This document shows, piece after piece, positions 44,414 through 55,763 of a DNA stretch of 64,000 nucleotides. The first letter of the stretch is position 1. Every line of letters starts with the position of its first letter. The stretch comes from Polyporus tsugae (Eukaryota > Basidiomycota > Agaricomycetes > Polyporales > Polyporaceae). Under the pieces are notes generated by a model. The model worked only from the letters and a program-made list of their open reading frames with translations. It searched no databases and was not told where the DNA came from. A program made the translations under genes and the position numbers. The DNA is taken from assembly GCA_024305745.1 (NCBI GenBank), contig JAHRBS010000014.1, forward strand, positions 1,123,501 through 1,187,500. Reading direction: 5' to 3'.

Positions 44414-46560
44414 GTGTGTGCAGCTGTGATGACTGAGGAGAAGGAGGAGGATAGGCCCTGGCCACCAGGATTCCTGCCGTGGTGGGATGGAACTGAGATG
44501 TCTCTTCTCGATGTATGGGAGGATGGACAACACCTTTATGGTGCTCCGCAACTGTTTGCTTCAGCGACATACACATATTCGCAACAACTCACTGAGCAAG
44601 AGTACCAGAAGAAGGAAGTCTGCCCTGTCGAAGAGATCGTACCCGAGCACTATCACGAATACCTGCATGTGTTCTCGAAAGAGGTGTCCGAATGTTTGCC
44701 AGAACACGGACCCTATGACCATGCGATAGAGCTCATGCCCGATGCAAAGATGTTCCATTCCCGTGTGTACCCCCTATCGCCCAGCGAACAAGGAGAGCTT
44801 GACAAGTTTCTCGCTGAGAACTTGGCCAAAGGCTATATTCAAGAGTCTAAATCACCAATGTTGTTGCTGTTCTTTGTCAAGAAGAAGGATGGTAGCCTAC
44901 GTCCAGTCCAGGACTATTGGCGACTCAACGAGATCACCATTAAGAACCATTACCCACTACCATTGGTATCGGATCTGATGGATCGACTCAAGAAGGCCAA
45001 GTACTTCACAAAGCTGGATATTCGCTGGGGGTACAACAATGTGCGGGTTAAGGCTGGCGATGAGTGGAAGGCTGTCTTCGTGACCAATTGAAGGCTGTTC
45101 AAGCCGAACATTATGTTCTTTGGGCTAGCCAATTCACCCAGCACATTCTCTGCACTCATGAACGACATCTTCAAGGACCTCATCATACTCGGCAAAGTCA
45201 CTATCTACCTTGATGACATCCTCATATTCACTGACAGTCTTGAGGAACACTGCACATTGGTGCACGAGGTCCTGAAACGTCTTAAGGAGAACAATCTGTT
45301 CTGCAAGCCAGAGAAGTGCGAGTTTGAACAGCCCAAGGTAGAATACCTCGGTATACTCGTCTTGGAGAACTGCATAGAGATGGACCCGGTGAAGGTGAAG
45401 GGTATTGCAGATTGGCCTGTCCCTCAGAATGCCACAGACGTACGGAAGTTCTGCAGTTTGCAAACTTCTATCGGCAGTTCATAAAGGACTTTAGTGCCAT
45501 CTGCAAACCCTTGGATCGCCTCACAGGCAATGCGCCATGGCAATGGGGAGACGAAGAGCAGTCTGCCTTTGATGAGCTCAAGTGTTGCTTCACCAAAAGC
45601 CCTGTCCTAACGATCTATGCTCCAGACTGCAACACCTGCATCAAAGTCAACGCATCTGGCTTCGCTACAGGTGCAGTCCTGTCTCAGGAGGGGGAAGATG
45701 GCAAATGGCACCCCATCGCTTTTCACTCCAAGTCGATGAATAACGCTGAATGCAACTATGAGATCTATGACAAGGAGATGCTTGCCATCATTCGTGCCCT
45801 GCAGGCCTGGCGTCACTATCTCGAGGGTCTCCCCAGTGTGTTCGAGATCCAGTCGGACCACAAGAACCTTGAGTATTGGCGCACAGCACAGAACCTCACA
45901 CCCAGGCAGGCACAATGGGCTCTTTATCTGTCATGATTCGACTTTGTCATCTCGCACAAGCCTGGGACGTCTAATGGTAGGGCTGATGCACTGTCAAGAC
46001 GGCCCGACCACCAGCACGAGGATGCAGACGACAATCTCGGTCTAGTCTTGTTGCAGCCAGAACGATTCTGAGTACTGGCAGCCAAGAGAGGGCATCTATC
46101 GGTGGTTCCAGAGAAGGCACTGCTTCAGTGTATCTGCGAGTGTGGAGAACGTGAACAGGAGGTTGTGGAGGCACTCAGTAAGCTAGACAAGCTTGGACCA
46201 GCGCATCTTCAGAACAACTTGGTGGACTGGAACAGTGAGCAAGGCCTGCTACTGTACTGAGGCAAAGTCTATGTCCCCAAGGACGACGCGCTGCGTGCTG
46301 AGATTGTACGCATCCACCACAACCTCCCGCCCGCTGGACACCCTGGGCAGTCGAAGACGTTGGAGTTGGTCACTCGAAACTACTGGTGGCCGGGCATGGC
46401 AAAGTTCATTAAGGATTATGTTGAGACCTGCGACACCTGTCGCCACGGCAAGGGTTCGCATGCCAAACCGCATGGTCCTCTTCAACCAAACGAAATCCCT
46501 GATGGCCCGGGCCAGGTTGTGACGTGCGACTTCATCACTGGACTCCCAGAGGTGGATGGA
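44414..46560 (+). pseudogene. gypsy reverse transcriptase, RNase H and integrase start
   Basis: RT motifs are PLSPSEQGELDKFLAENLAK, FFVKKKDGSLRPVQDYWRLN, KLDIRWGYNNVRVKAGDEWK, then after TGA 45089 FFGLANSPSTFSALMNDIFK and VTIYLDDILIFTDS with intact YLDD. A frame change near 45450 precedes FANFYRQFIKDFS. RNase H shows KVNASGFATGAVLSQEGEDG and YDKEMLAIIRALQAWRHYLE. TGA codons follow at 45934, 46069 and 46258. The integrase zinc finger (HHNLPPAGHPGQ, CDTCRHG) and VTCDFITGLP are present, then homology ends abruptly at about 46560. The integrase DDE core is missing, so this copy could not integrate. Confidence 0.9.
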
Positions 46561-47298
46561 TATAGCAGGGCCCCTCCGGGCAGACCTGGGCTCCCGCAGA
46601 GTTTGAGGGTAGGCACAGATAAGGTGTGCAATGGGAAATGAGGGGCGCCAAGCAAAGTCGTGCAATGGAATAGCGAGGAAGGGAGAGCATGGCGGGGAAG
46701 AGTGCAGAACACGCAGTGCGCGGGGGAAGAGCAGCGGGGGAAAGGAATGAGGGACCGAGTGGTTGGTGGTGAGTTGTGGAAGACAAGCAGGGTAGGCTAG
46801 GCGCGGTTGGGTGATGGGCGATGGGCAGACAATGGACGGACAATGGGCGGACAACGGGTGGATGGTGGAGATGGACGACGGACGACGGATGATGGGCAAT
46901 GGATGGTGGGTGCTGAGCAGCATTGCAGCGCACGAGGTGGAACGGTCAACAGTGGGCGGTGTCCAGAAGATAATGGGAGTCTGTGGAGCAGCTGCATGGA
47001 GGTTGATTGGGAAGAGCAATCTGATGAGCGCTCTGCTCCTTTGGGTACTCCATTAGACTTTGCGACCAGATGGAAGCTTCTTATGTAGGTCCAACTGTTT
47101 CCATTCGTTGCCTAACCATTTGTGGCCGAGCTTGGATGATTGTATTTAAGTGCCTGGCAGTCCCAGTACTGCTGGCTTCTCCCTTCCCTCTTACCCCCAT
47201 CATCCCCGGTGCGAGAGCCCCTCCCTCAGCTTTCCTCTGTTCCTGCTGATGCATAACCTAGGTTCCAGTTTGTACAATCGACCTAACACCTCTCAAGC
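46561..47298. repeat. spacer with a GGA/TGG-rich minisatellite-like tract
   Basis: From about 46801 to 46925 the plus strand is a run of related TGGGCGGACAA/ATGGACGGACAA words. A TATTTAAG word at 47143-47150 followed by CT-rich sequence up to the ATG at 47299 looks like a promoter and leader, possibly part of an LTR. No second copy was found to prove that. Confidence 0.4.
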
Positions 47299-47511
47299 AT
47301 GATTGTCGACCCTGCCTTCGCATTCTACATTCCGATGGACGTTGATGCGGTGTTTGGAGGAGGCGCTTAGCCGGGCAACCCCAATGCGATGGAAGTCGAT
47401 CCAGCCCAACCACCGGAGGAAATCGCGGACAAGGATTATATGGACGTCGACAACAATGATGCCGTGGAGGACTTCATGGTCCTCGATGATGAGGACATAG
47501 TCATGGGCTGA
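47299..47511 (+). pseudogene. small acidic ORF with repeated M-D/E-V-D motifs and one internal stop
   Basis: From the ATG at 47299 the frame reads 23 codons to a TAG, then in the same frame NPNAMEVDPAQPPEEIADKD and on to TGA at 47509-47511. PMDVD, AMEVD and YMDVD are spaced through about 70 codons and the product would be strongly acidic. It follows a TATA-like word and a CT-rich leader. It may be the start of a retrotransposon gag or a small host gene. I recognise no family. Confidence 0.3.
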
Positions 47512-48379
47512 ACTAGAAGAACATCAGTACGTTTCTCCACGTCAGTGCTGGGAATTAATACTTAGTACATTGTATAGATATTCCCATCCAAGGTACATCT
47601 GTGTGAATCTTGTGTTCAACTTGGATGCTAAACGCAGTACTTTAGGGCTATAGAAAGAAAGCAGCGTATTGTGAGGCAATCACCATGCTCATCCTCAAGA
47701 ATGACTGTGGCATAGTTGGCAGATGAATGATACATTCTGTGATATCTCAAATGACTTCTACTATACCTATGACAAAACCCAAATCACTGTTCTGTAGCTT
47801 TCCGTTATTTTGCATTTTCTTCCTGCCTGCCATACCATATTCCATGTCCCTCCCTTACTACTTTCCCGTGCTTGCAATCCCTTTTGACCCCTCCCTACAC
47901 CTCTTTGACCTTATATCCTGCACTACTTTTCTGTTTAAAGGACCCAGTTGGATACATCTTTTCGGAGGCCTTTTCGTGTATATACGTAGAGTAGGATTGA
48001 AATATATTTTTGAGGATAACAATGTTGCCGTCAACCTGAATGGCTATCGCCAGTCCCAAATTGGAAGTACTACCATCCTCAAACTACATAGTATGCAAAT
48101 TCAGTCTGTAATGGGGTGGCTGTAGCATTGTTGTACCTGAGGTACTACATGCATTTGGATCACATAAATCATGTGCCTTGGCAGACTTCTTTCAAAGGGT
48201 CTTCCCGGTGGAACCATGGACTCGGCTAGCGACCAACAGCTTGTGTGAGGTCAGCGCCATGGGTTGGCTATGCTGGAGGGACGATCCTATACGCTGTCGT
48301 ACTTTGCAGCGAATGTCAAGCATGTGGAGGTATAACGCAATAACGGTGCAATTGGGCCAATACAACATGACATTGACTA
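47512..48379. other. spacer
   Basis: No gene is supported. A 132-codon ORF on the plus strand (47727-48125) is hydrophobic and low in complexity at its start (CSFPLFCIFFLPAIPYSMSL) and is not convincing. Confidence 0.3.
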
Positions 48380-50324
48380 CTACTGAGCAACACCATTCCC
48401 CTTTGCAATACACTTACGGAGGACACGTGTTCCCATTATCATACTTTTGCTGGCAACCACATCCACCAGAGGCCATTCAGAGCTTGCGGAGTGTTTCTTG
48501 CCCTTCGGCTTCAAGGAGGCCCAGGGAGCAGTGGCGAGTTGATTGACGACCTCGGGTTGGTTGATAATGTTGAGTTGATTGAGGAGCTTGCTGTCGGAGA
48601 TGGTCGGGCTGGCCGGCGCCACGACTGAGGCATTGTCATCCGCCGCTGAGATGGTGTTTTCCGCCAGCGATGCATCGACACCTATGGCCGGGGCATCGTC
48701 ACCTGCCGCGGAGACACTGTCGTCTACGAACAAGGTGCCGGTGTCCGTCAACAAGGAATTGTCGTCAAAAATGGAGGAGTTGTCGTCCAATGACACGTAA
48801 TCTTGCATTATGCTGTCGCTGTCGTCGGGCTGTGTGCCACTATCAATCTCCTCTTCATTGGTCTCGTCGCCAGTCGTATATTCTGTGTGCTACATACTAT
48901 GTAAGACAAACACAGAGTGACCAATGGGTGAGAGGGACTTACCTCTTCACTCTCGCTATCAATGAACACGCAAGGGGTCCTAGAACGTTCGAGGTTTGTG
49001 CGCAGAAGTTTGTGGAACCTTTCTGGGTCATCCGGGAGAGGAACAGATTCATTTGTGTTGGCGGTGGGCTCTGGTTGCTCAGCGGGAGGGACAGGAGGTT
49101 GGTCGCCAACCGCATTCAGATGACGCGCCTCCGCCGCTGAATGATGATGTCAACAGAGTACAAAGGCTGAACGTTAACAATCAACTTACCAGAAATGCCC
49201 CTCATCCCAACTCCAAGAGGTGCTCGGGATCCTTCCTTGACCTCGTTCTCGTCAAATTCCTTCTTGATTTCTGGAAGGAGCTCGAGGGCCACAGACCCCA
49301 CATGAACGAACTTGTACGGGATAAAGTTGGTTGACCAAAACATGTTCCCTATAAAGAACTCCACGGCGAAGCTCATCCAGACTAGGTCTCCGACCTTGAG
49401 CGTCAGCGGAAAGCCCTCTGATAGAGGGTGTCAGCCACCTGCATTGTCTGGCTCAAACAGCACGGGTTTCTCGTTGTTAGTGAAGTATGGCATACCCTTC
49501 TTCATGGTGTTCTTGATCCAATTGTGTAAGGGATAAGCACGATTGGCCTCCTTCGCATGCGTGTATGCAGTTCATTTCACAAACATTTGAGAACTGAAGT
49601 GGAAGGTGTGGGTGTGGCCGAGTCCGTTCTGGAATTCCCGGCACTCTTTCTTACCGGGGTTGAACTTATTGACATTCATGACATACTCCTCGAATGCCTG
49701 TCATGTGTCAGCATGTATTACTTACATATTGAATGCATCACACACACCGCTTGTGCGTCCCACAATAACTTATCATGTGTCATGTCCAAGATGTATGTAA
49801 ACCGGCATAAGTTGTTAGGAATTGTTTGACTACTCTAGATGAGTGACTATAGTGGTGCGGAAGTAATGAGGTACTCACATGCGGTTCTCTGGGAGGCGAG
49901 CTGGGGCGGTTTCCCCAGGCAGCACAAAGTTTCCTGTGTCCAGATCTGAGCTCCACCGCCAAACTCCAGCCATCCACAAAGTTCTTCCCTCCGGGATGGC
50001 AAAGCTAGCATAAGGGAGGGGTTACACATAATTTTCTATTGGTAAAAAAATGATTTTACTTACTAGCCAACGAGCAGCAAACTCTTGACGTGCGTCCACC
50101 AAGTGCCCATTCAGCTTCTGGAAGCTCACTACCACATTGTTGAGCTTAAGGTAGTGTTGCGAGAATGTGGTATTCTTCCAGTAAGAGAGAGCCTTGTCAA
50201 GCTTCTCCACAGTATTGATAAAGATGGGAGGACAGTGTTCCATAGTCAGAAACAAAGAGTGATGGTCAGAGATGCAGAGCAATAGGACGGAGGGTGGAGA
50301 ACTCATACCAAGCTGTCGAGCCAA
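48380..50324 (-). pseudogene. uncharacterised multi-exon gene with two premature stops
   Basis: Blocks in order on the minus strand: 50324 to about 50050 (MEHCPPIFINTVEKLDKALS, HYLKLNNVVVSFQKLNGHLV, RQEFAARWL), about 50000-49880 (PEGRTLWMAGVWRW), about 49690-49180 (EEYVMNVNKFNPGKKECREF, YPLHNWIKNTMKKGMPYFTN, VALELLPEIKKEFDENEVKE), about 49130-48945 and 48808-48380 (acidic, MQDYVSLDDNSS, then SLKPKGKKHS). TGA stops at 49572-49574 and 49431-49433 break the middle. Small introns separate blocks. The start may lie further upstream, near 50440. The C-terminal acidic and Lys-rich tail suggests a nuclear protein. Family unknown to me. Confidence 0.5.
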
Positions 50325-50442
50325 TGCTGCTAATAGATATAGTAGGACAGGTGTTCAATGTGCCGGAGGGCCTCTCAGAACAAGGGAGGTAGAGACCGTT
50401 GAGATATCTGCACTAGGTGAATTGGAGGGTGTGTGCAGCCAT

Positions 50443-51057
50443 GACGGCAAAGTTGAAGGACCAAAACTCGAGTTTGGCAACATAAGCGCTGAGAAGTTTT
50501 ATCTGCTTCTCATCTCGATCCTGTGCATATATAGAGCATCGACCATTCTAAGCAGGTACACTCTCCCCCAGTAAACCAGATCACGATCACGTATGTTCTC
50601 CCTCTAAATTTGTGGATGCTAAGCTGATGCGGTCCTACCAAACATTCTAGGAAGCTGAAAGAGGTGCGTCTGGCGCTCTGCATCGCGATCTCATATATTG
50701 TCGCCCACGAAGGCCACCGCGCTGACCATTGTAGGGAGGCGTGCTTCGTTTATACTGGCTGCCCAGCCCCCGGCTCTCCATTTCCGTGGACGCTGAGCTG
50801 ATGCGGTACTGACCTTTCTAGGAAGTGCACTTTGCTGAAAGAGGTGTGTCTTGCACTCTACATCACAATCTCGTATATTGTCACCGCTGCACCGACTATT
50901 CTAGGGAGGCGTGTTCACACTGGCTACCCCTGGCTCCCAAACCGACGGTGTGTGTCTATCGTCGGTGTGGGTAATAATCGATCGAGCCATATGGCAGACC
51001 ATTCTAGGTGGCAGATGCTCGTTTAAAATGCACCAAAAGACCCACCATTTCACACTA
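50443..51057. repeat. spacer with an imperfect tandem duplication (about 50600-50930)
   Basis: Two copies of a roughly 165-bp unit follow each other. Both contain CTGATGCGGT, CTGAAAGAGGTG, TCTCRTATATTGTC and TAGGGAGGCGTG in the same order. They differ by many substitutions and short indels. No gene is supported here. Confidence 0.55.
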
Positions 51058-51474
51058 ATGCATACTCCCAATATGGCTCAGAATTACCTTCCTTTCCCAA
51101 CATCTCTGAATGCGGAGGAGGCATTGTTAGTCAAGGTCATCCTCCAGGACTGCATTCCATGCAATGTGATGTGCATGGCGCCGCATACCATGCCGCGGCA
51201 TTCTTGGTACATTCACAGTAAGTTTTTGGGTCTTTGGGTTCGTGGATATGCTTACAGTGAACTCCCCCAGTACACGACTTTGGCTCAAGTCTCTTTGTCA
51301 CCATTACCACGCGTACGCACAGAGATGAGACTGTACACATGGATTCATTCAAGGCGCTCATTGAAGATACCAGCAGGCTTTTGATGGTAAGCTGATTTCA
51401 TCAGGCCCATGGAAAATCATCGCAGGCGTAGTCGTTGTGGTACTGACTACCTTGCATTGCAGAAAGGTGTTTAA
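51058..51474 (+). CDS. small uncharacterised protein, three exons
   Basis: Exons 51058-51217, 51271-51386 and 51463-51474 keep frame and have GT-AG borders, giving about 95 residues that start MHTPNMAQNYLPFPTS and end SRLLMKGV with a TAA stop. ATG 51073 is an alternative start. The middle reads NAEEALLVKVILQDCIPCNV and DFGSSLFVTITTRTHRDETV. There is no signal peptide or membrane segment. I recognise no family. The consistent splicing is the main support. Confidence 0.5.
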
Positions 51475-52110
51475 TTGCCTGTCGGTCATTATCCTGTTTC
51501 GGACACCTTAAGTCGCATCCAGACCATCTTGACCATCTCGCCTTCTATGGCGCCACTCCCGGCGGATAAAATTCCCACTGACGGTTCTACGATGACTCCC
51601 CCGGCTCCATCTGACCATCCGAGCAAGATTACGCTAACCAGTGCCAAGTCCATGTACAATTGATCCATATAGCAATCATTTTCACCCAAAATTTATTTTG
51701 TTTCTATAGCGTGCTCCTGTGTGGCAATATAGGCATGCAACAATGGCCTAATCCGTGAATTGTGTTAGTTTTCGCTTGATCTCCTTCCAAGGGAAGTAGG
51801 AGACTTGCCCCCTTCACAGCTTAGCAACAAATTTCTTCTTTGGAGTGATGTGGGCGTGCATTGGACCCCTACCTTGCTGTTCACAGCTAATTGCCAGTCA
51901 TGTGAACTTACATCAAGACAACCAAGCCATAAGCGCCTGGAAGACACTGTTCTACCACAAGAAACTCAGCCTGAGGCATCACAATGTGGACAAGCCGCTA
52001 TACACGTACCAGGAATAGTGTATTTCCTTGCATGATATATGGGCTTGTAAAGTCCTTGTTGCATGGTTGAGGCTTTACTGCAGGATTCATGAAGTCCTGG
52101 ATGATGGTGT
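51475..52110. other. spacer
   Basis: Only short ORFs occur. Nothing could be assigned. Confidence 0.3.
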
Positions 52111-52656
52111 TTGTTGAGTCGTGCTACCACTTGTGGTGTGGGTGGAGAAGAAGGAAATGGCGGGCAGGCAGTGGCGCCTTCACCTTTGGGAGACGCGGTT
52201 TATAAATACCTCCATAAGATGGCACACCACTGCATCGACATGGCACGCAGCAACTTGGACTTACAACTGCCCATGGCAGTGAATCATGTCAGTCCTTTGG
52301 GCGGGCCCGGGGCAAGCCATAGGATCACAATTTTCTCGCATTCGCACAGGGAAACTTCTAGTATAGATGCTATTGATGTCAACTACTCCACCTCCTCAGT
52401 GTCCCCCTCTTCATTGGTGTCAGCATTGGACTCGGAAGACTCATTGTCAGATACTGGCACAGTGGGATACGCAAATGTGGCGGCAATTTCAAACAAGTTA
52501 AAAGTCGACTGGAGGCAGGAAATCTTGGAGTTCGTGAGCCAAGCCATTGAACTGGAACATAAGGCGTGTCAAGGACTCTGTTACAGTAGGTGCACTGCAA
52601 AACTTGCCTGTAAACAAAACAAGGGCCCACATGAACAACGGCCCTGGGTGGGGTGA
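52111..52656 (+). other. plus-strand ORF of 181 codons, uncertain
   Basis: The ORF contains HKMAHHCIDMARSNLDLQLP and KVDWRQEILEFVSQAIELEH, the second being a plausible amphipathic helix. It overlaps a minus-strand frame that could be the C-terminal exon of the neighbouring minus-strand gene, so only one of the two is likely real. I cannot decide from sequence alone. Confidence 0.25.
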
Positions 52657-53844
52657 CCCCAAAGCTGACGTCTAAGACTTCAAAGGCATAGCGAGAGTAG
52701 GGTGCTAGCATCTGTGCCTTAGCATTAAGTCCTGCACGTCCATCAGCGACACAATATTAACTTCCATAACATGGGAATACTGACCGGTGTGCGTGTATGG
52801 CAAGATCCAGGTCACGGTGTTGCCAATCTTGTGTTTCCATGTGATCAGCTCGCAGCGTCGGGAGAGCCGGTCTGTGGCAATGAAAACATTGAACCCTTGC
52901 CTGCGGTACTTGTCAATCCATGGCACCTTCCATCCGGGATAATCTGAAAGGTCTTGGCAGTTGAACGTCTCTTCCTTGATGAAGGTCATATGGGGGAAAA
53001 GGGAGATGGCATGCGTTGGTGTTAATATATTCATGACACCGGCTAATCAACTTATCAGTACGGTCACGGATCAGGAAAAACGAATGAGTCGCTTACTTGA
53101 GTGGAAGTTGTTGATGATAAACTCCATTGGGTCGCAATTAACACCAATAAACTGGATGTGGGTGCCATACGTGGCAGGCAGATCCACCTGGGCTGGGTGG
53201 ATGAAGTTGAAGGTCGAAAACCTGTAGCCCGGGTTGTGCTTGGGCGCGTGTTGCTTGTTGGAGGTGCTTTTGGCATTGGTTCTGGTAGACTGAGGCACTT
53301 GGATGCCATGTTGAGATGTCAAAAACACCATTGCGGCGGCATCAAACCTAAGATGCTCCCCGGACAAGGGCTGGAAGACGTAACCATATGTCTTCAAGTA
53401 CCGGCCCATCGGCAAGACACCGTGGGGCAGAAGGTAGATGTCGAGGTTGTTGCTGAGGAATCTGCGCCAATCAAAGAACGTGAGAGCCTCTGACCCGGCA
53501 ACCAAGCCATCGCAATCACCAAGCTGACACAAGAAGTGGGGGACATCACCAAACCACTGCCGCAGGTGAATGTTGACGTTCCACTGGCAACAGAAGTACA
53601 CTTCGACTGCATAGAAAGTGGAAGTGCTGAGGCGTCGGATTTTCATCAGAACATCGGGGGTCCAACAAAAGCAGATGTTGTCAACAGTCCTGGGGTGCTC
53701 GCTGAGGAGGAGCTGTTCGAGTGGCGATAGCAGGGTCTGCAAGACCCCCCGGGTATGTTGCGTGTTAGCTGGACGGATTCCACCAGTATACACACCCTGA
53801 CAATGCCTAGTTAGCAAAGAGATATGCAGCACCAGTAAGGGCAC
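52379..53844 (-). CDS. F-box-like / nucleotidyltransferase-fold-like fungal family protein
   Basis: On the minus strand the main exon runs 53844-53071. It opens with a helical segment (TPDVLMKIRRLSTSTFYAVE) that resembles the F-box-like start of a large agaricomycete family. Then come QWFGDVPHFLCQLGDCDGLV, GSEALTFFDWRRFLSNNLDI and GVLPMGRYLKTYGYVFQPLS; the GSxALxFF...xxLDIYL pattern recalls the nucleotidyltransferase-like core of that family. After an intron, an exon from 53034 reads MNILTPTHAISLFPHMTFIK and WIDKYRRQGFNVFIATDRLS. A possible last exon reaches 52379 with paired Cys (CTYC). In the usual motif SDLDxY the first Asp is Asn here. Splice joins were not fully resolved. Confidence 0.55.
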
Positions 53845-54568
53845 ACACTGGAAGGCCCACCTGGTCCATGCCTATCCAGTGTGACATGAGTGGTGTCGGG
53901 TTGAGGGATGTTGTCCGTGCAGTCAACGTTGAAGCCTGACTTTTAAGACCTTCACCTGAGAGCTCAGATGCATCCAAAGGTGGGACATTGTACTGTCAGA
54001 TCGGTCAGCATGCACAAGGGACATGATTGAGATCCTCTATGTGGTGCGCTGCCAAGATTCAATGTACAGTTGGATCTAGTCTTCACAGGCTGGTCTAGAT
54101 TGTGGAGGCCAGGTAGACATTTGTGTGGCAAGGAAAACGAACATGAGATGGCTGTGCACATGCATGAATGGTGCCGGCGGAAGCCTGAAAGCAGGCACAT
54201 TGTGCATGGATGTCCACCGGGCCAGACCGGCTCATGCCTCGTGCATGACGGGCCAAGCGAACGCACCTGGCTCTCCTTCAAGTTGGTGCATCTGCGAACC
54301 CCCACCAGGTGTGCCAAGACACCCCTCAGAGAACTCACACTGGGTCCATGCAGCTGGCGCTGCCATTCTACAGCCAAATTGCATGATGTTGAATGAAGCT
54401 GGGGCCTGAGGCGCGGCTGCCATGGACAGATGCTGATGAAACCAGTGGCACATGATGGGCCAAAACATTGAGTCCCGCACTTCAATGTGGTGGGCGCATC
54501 GCTCTCAGCTAACTTGTGCCCGATAAGGATTGGCATTCAGTCAAAGTTGGGCTAAAAACAAGTAGCGA
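53845..54568. other. spacer with overlapping ORFs of unknown status
   Basis: Long ORFs occur on both strands (54536-53964 minus, 54070-54396 plus) in a GC-balanced region. Neither shows a domain. They probably mark a decayed coding repeat, but I cannot tell which strand was real. Confidence 0.25.
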
Positions 54569-55763
54569 CTAATCTGCGGCTAGGTAATGCACCCTGACAG
54601 CCTCGCCAAATTTTGACCACTTGCCCTCATTCCGGTGCTCCAGCCATGCCCAGTCCTTCAGCGCATACGACCTCTCAAACTCTACAAATGACTATTGGTT
54701 GTATATGATCACGTGCCTCCACATTGTCACTCTCATCACTACCTGTCTCAAAGCGGGCCGTTTAGAATATCCGTCAGCAAAGAAGCTCCCAAAGTCTTTT
54801 AGAACGGGTTTGTAATTTGGGTAAGTGCTTGCGTGGTTGATACTGAGAGTGTGGAGGGACCAGCCGAGGACCTGTAGGTCTGTCAGAATGCGGAGCGCAT
54901 CCTAGTGGGGACAACAGAGATCAATTGAAGGACAGCTGATAACAGATATTGATGACGTACCTCCATGAACAATTGTGCACGCACTGGGCTAACGTGTATG
55001 GCGACTGGACATGCGGGAAAGCGGTCAACATGCCTTCCAGGAGACCGTGGGTGGTCAGGTTGCCAGCGACGTGGATGGACAGGTGTTGGAGATGAGTCGG
55101 ATCTCAGGGTGCCTCAGTGCAAAGGAACTTGGCCAGGATCTCCCACTTGATGGACAAGCCAATGGCGACCATCTGAATTGCATAATACTGCATCAGCGCA
55201 TCAGCGATTGCGATCCTGGAAGTCTGAACACTTTGCAAGAGCGGTAGAGGGCGCCAATCAAAGGTGCTGGAACCTGGGAGCATAGTTGATGGAGTAATGA
55301 TGATGGATGAACAATGGAAGAGATCGACAAGGATAGGGACAGTTGCACTTGGCACATTGATGTGCAGGTGGCGGAGCTTGTCAGTGAAGCGGAGTGCCTC
55401 CACAAGGAGGGGCAACCCATGGAAGTCGCATGGCGTGGACCACGACCCATAAGTGAAAGTGACAAGGTGAGCGGTGTAGCATCTCGAGGGGAGGGATAGA
55501 GAGGGACCTGGGAGGGTGGAATTGATAATGGTTAGAAGGAAATCCAAGGGTTGGTTGTCCGTGCGGAAGGGCATGTGGTAGAAATTGACAGGATCGAGCC
55601 AAGCCTCTACCGACTGGTATAGAACAGGTGCCCCAGCAAAATGGCACACTTTGCACGAGACAATGAGATTTTTGAGGTTGCCAGGAGGGAGAAGCTCAGC
55701 AACCATGTGCAAAATGTTGTCGGGAAGGGGAGTGGGCCTGAGTCGGGAAAAGATGGGAGCCAT
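54569..55763 (-). pseudogene. F-box/leucine-rich-repeat-like protein with two premature stops
   Basis: The frame starts MAPIFSRLRPTPLPDNILHM at 55763. LPDNILHMVAELLPPGNLKN and SCKVCHFAGAPVLYQSV have the pattern of an F-box, which would recruit the protein to an SCF ubiquitin ligase. Leucine-rich stretches follow (LPLLVEALRFTDKLRHLHIN). TGA at 55104-55106 interrupts the frame, which then continues DPTHLQHLSIHVAGNLTTHG. A later exon reads DALRILTDLQVLGWSLHTLS and TMWRHVIIYNQ, meets TAG 54692-54694, and ends AVRVHYLAAD with TAG at 54569-54571. The intron between about 54905 and 54985 has ambiguous borders. Confidence 0.65.

Larger units (their letters stand above)
42590..46560 (+). mobile_element. 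Ty3/gypsy retrotransposon, internal part only, decayed
   Basis: Gag, protease, RT, RNase H and the integrase zinc finger occur in gypsy order, but the integrase core, chromodomain-type tail and flanking LTRs were not found. Premature stops: TAG 43239-43241, and TGA 45089-45091, 45934-45936, 46069-46071 and 46258-46260. A frameshift lies near 45450. The RT block is clearly related to the copy at 7.2-8.9 kb (shared RWGYNNVR and ILIFTDxL blocks). Confidence 0.9.

Noticed and set aside
10751..46260. Reassigned stop codons, because so many TGA and TAG lie in good frames
   Set aside because: Intact genes in the same window end normally with TGA (cytidylyltransferase, copia) and TAA (SRAP protein), and the affected ORFs also carry frameshifts and missing domains.
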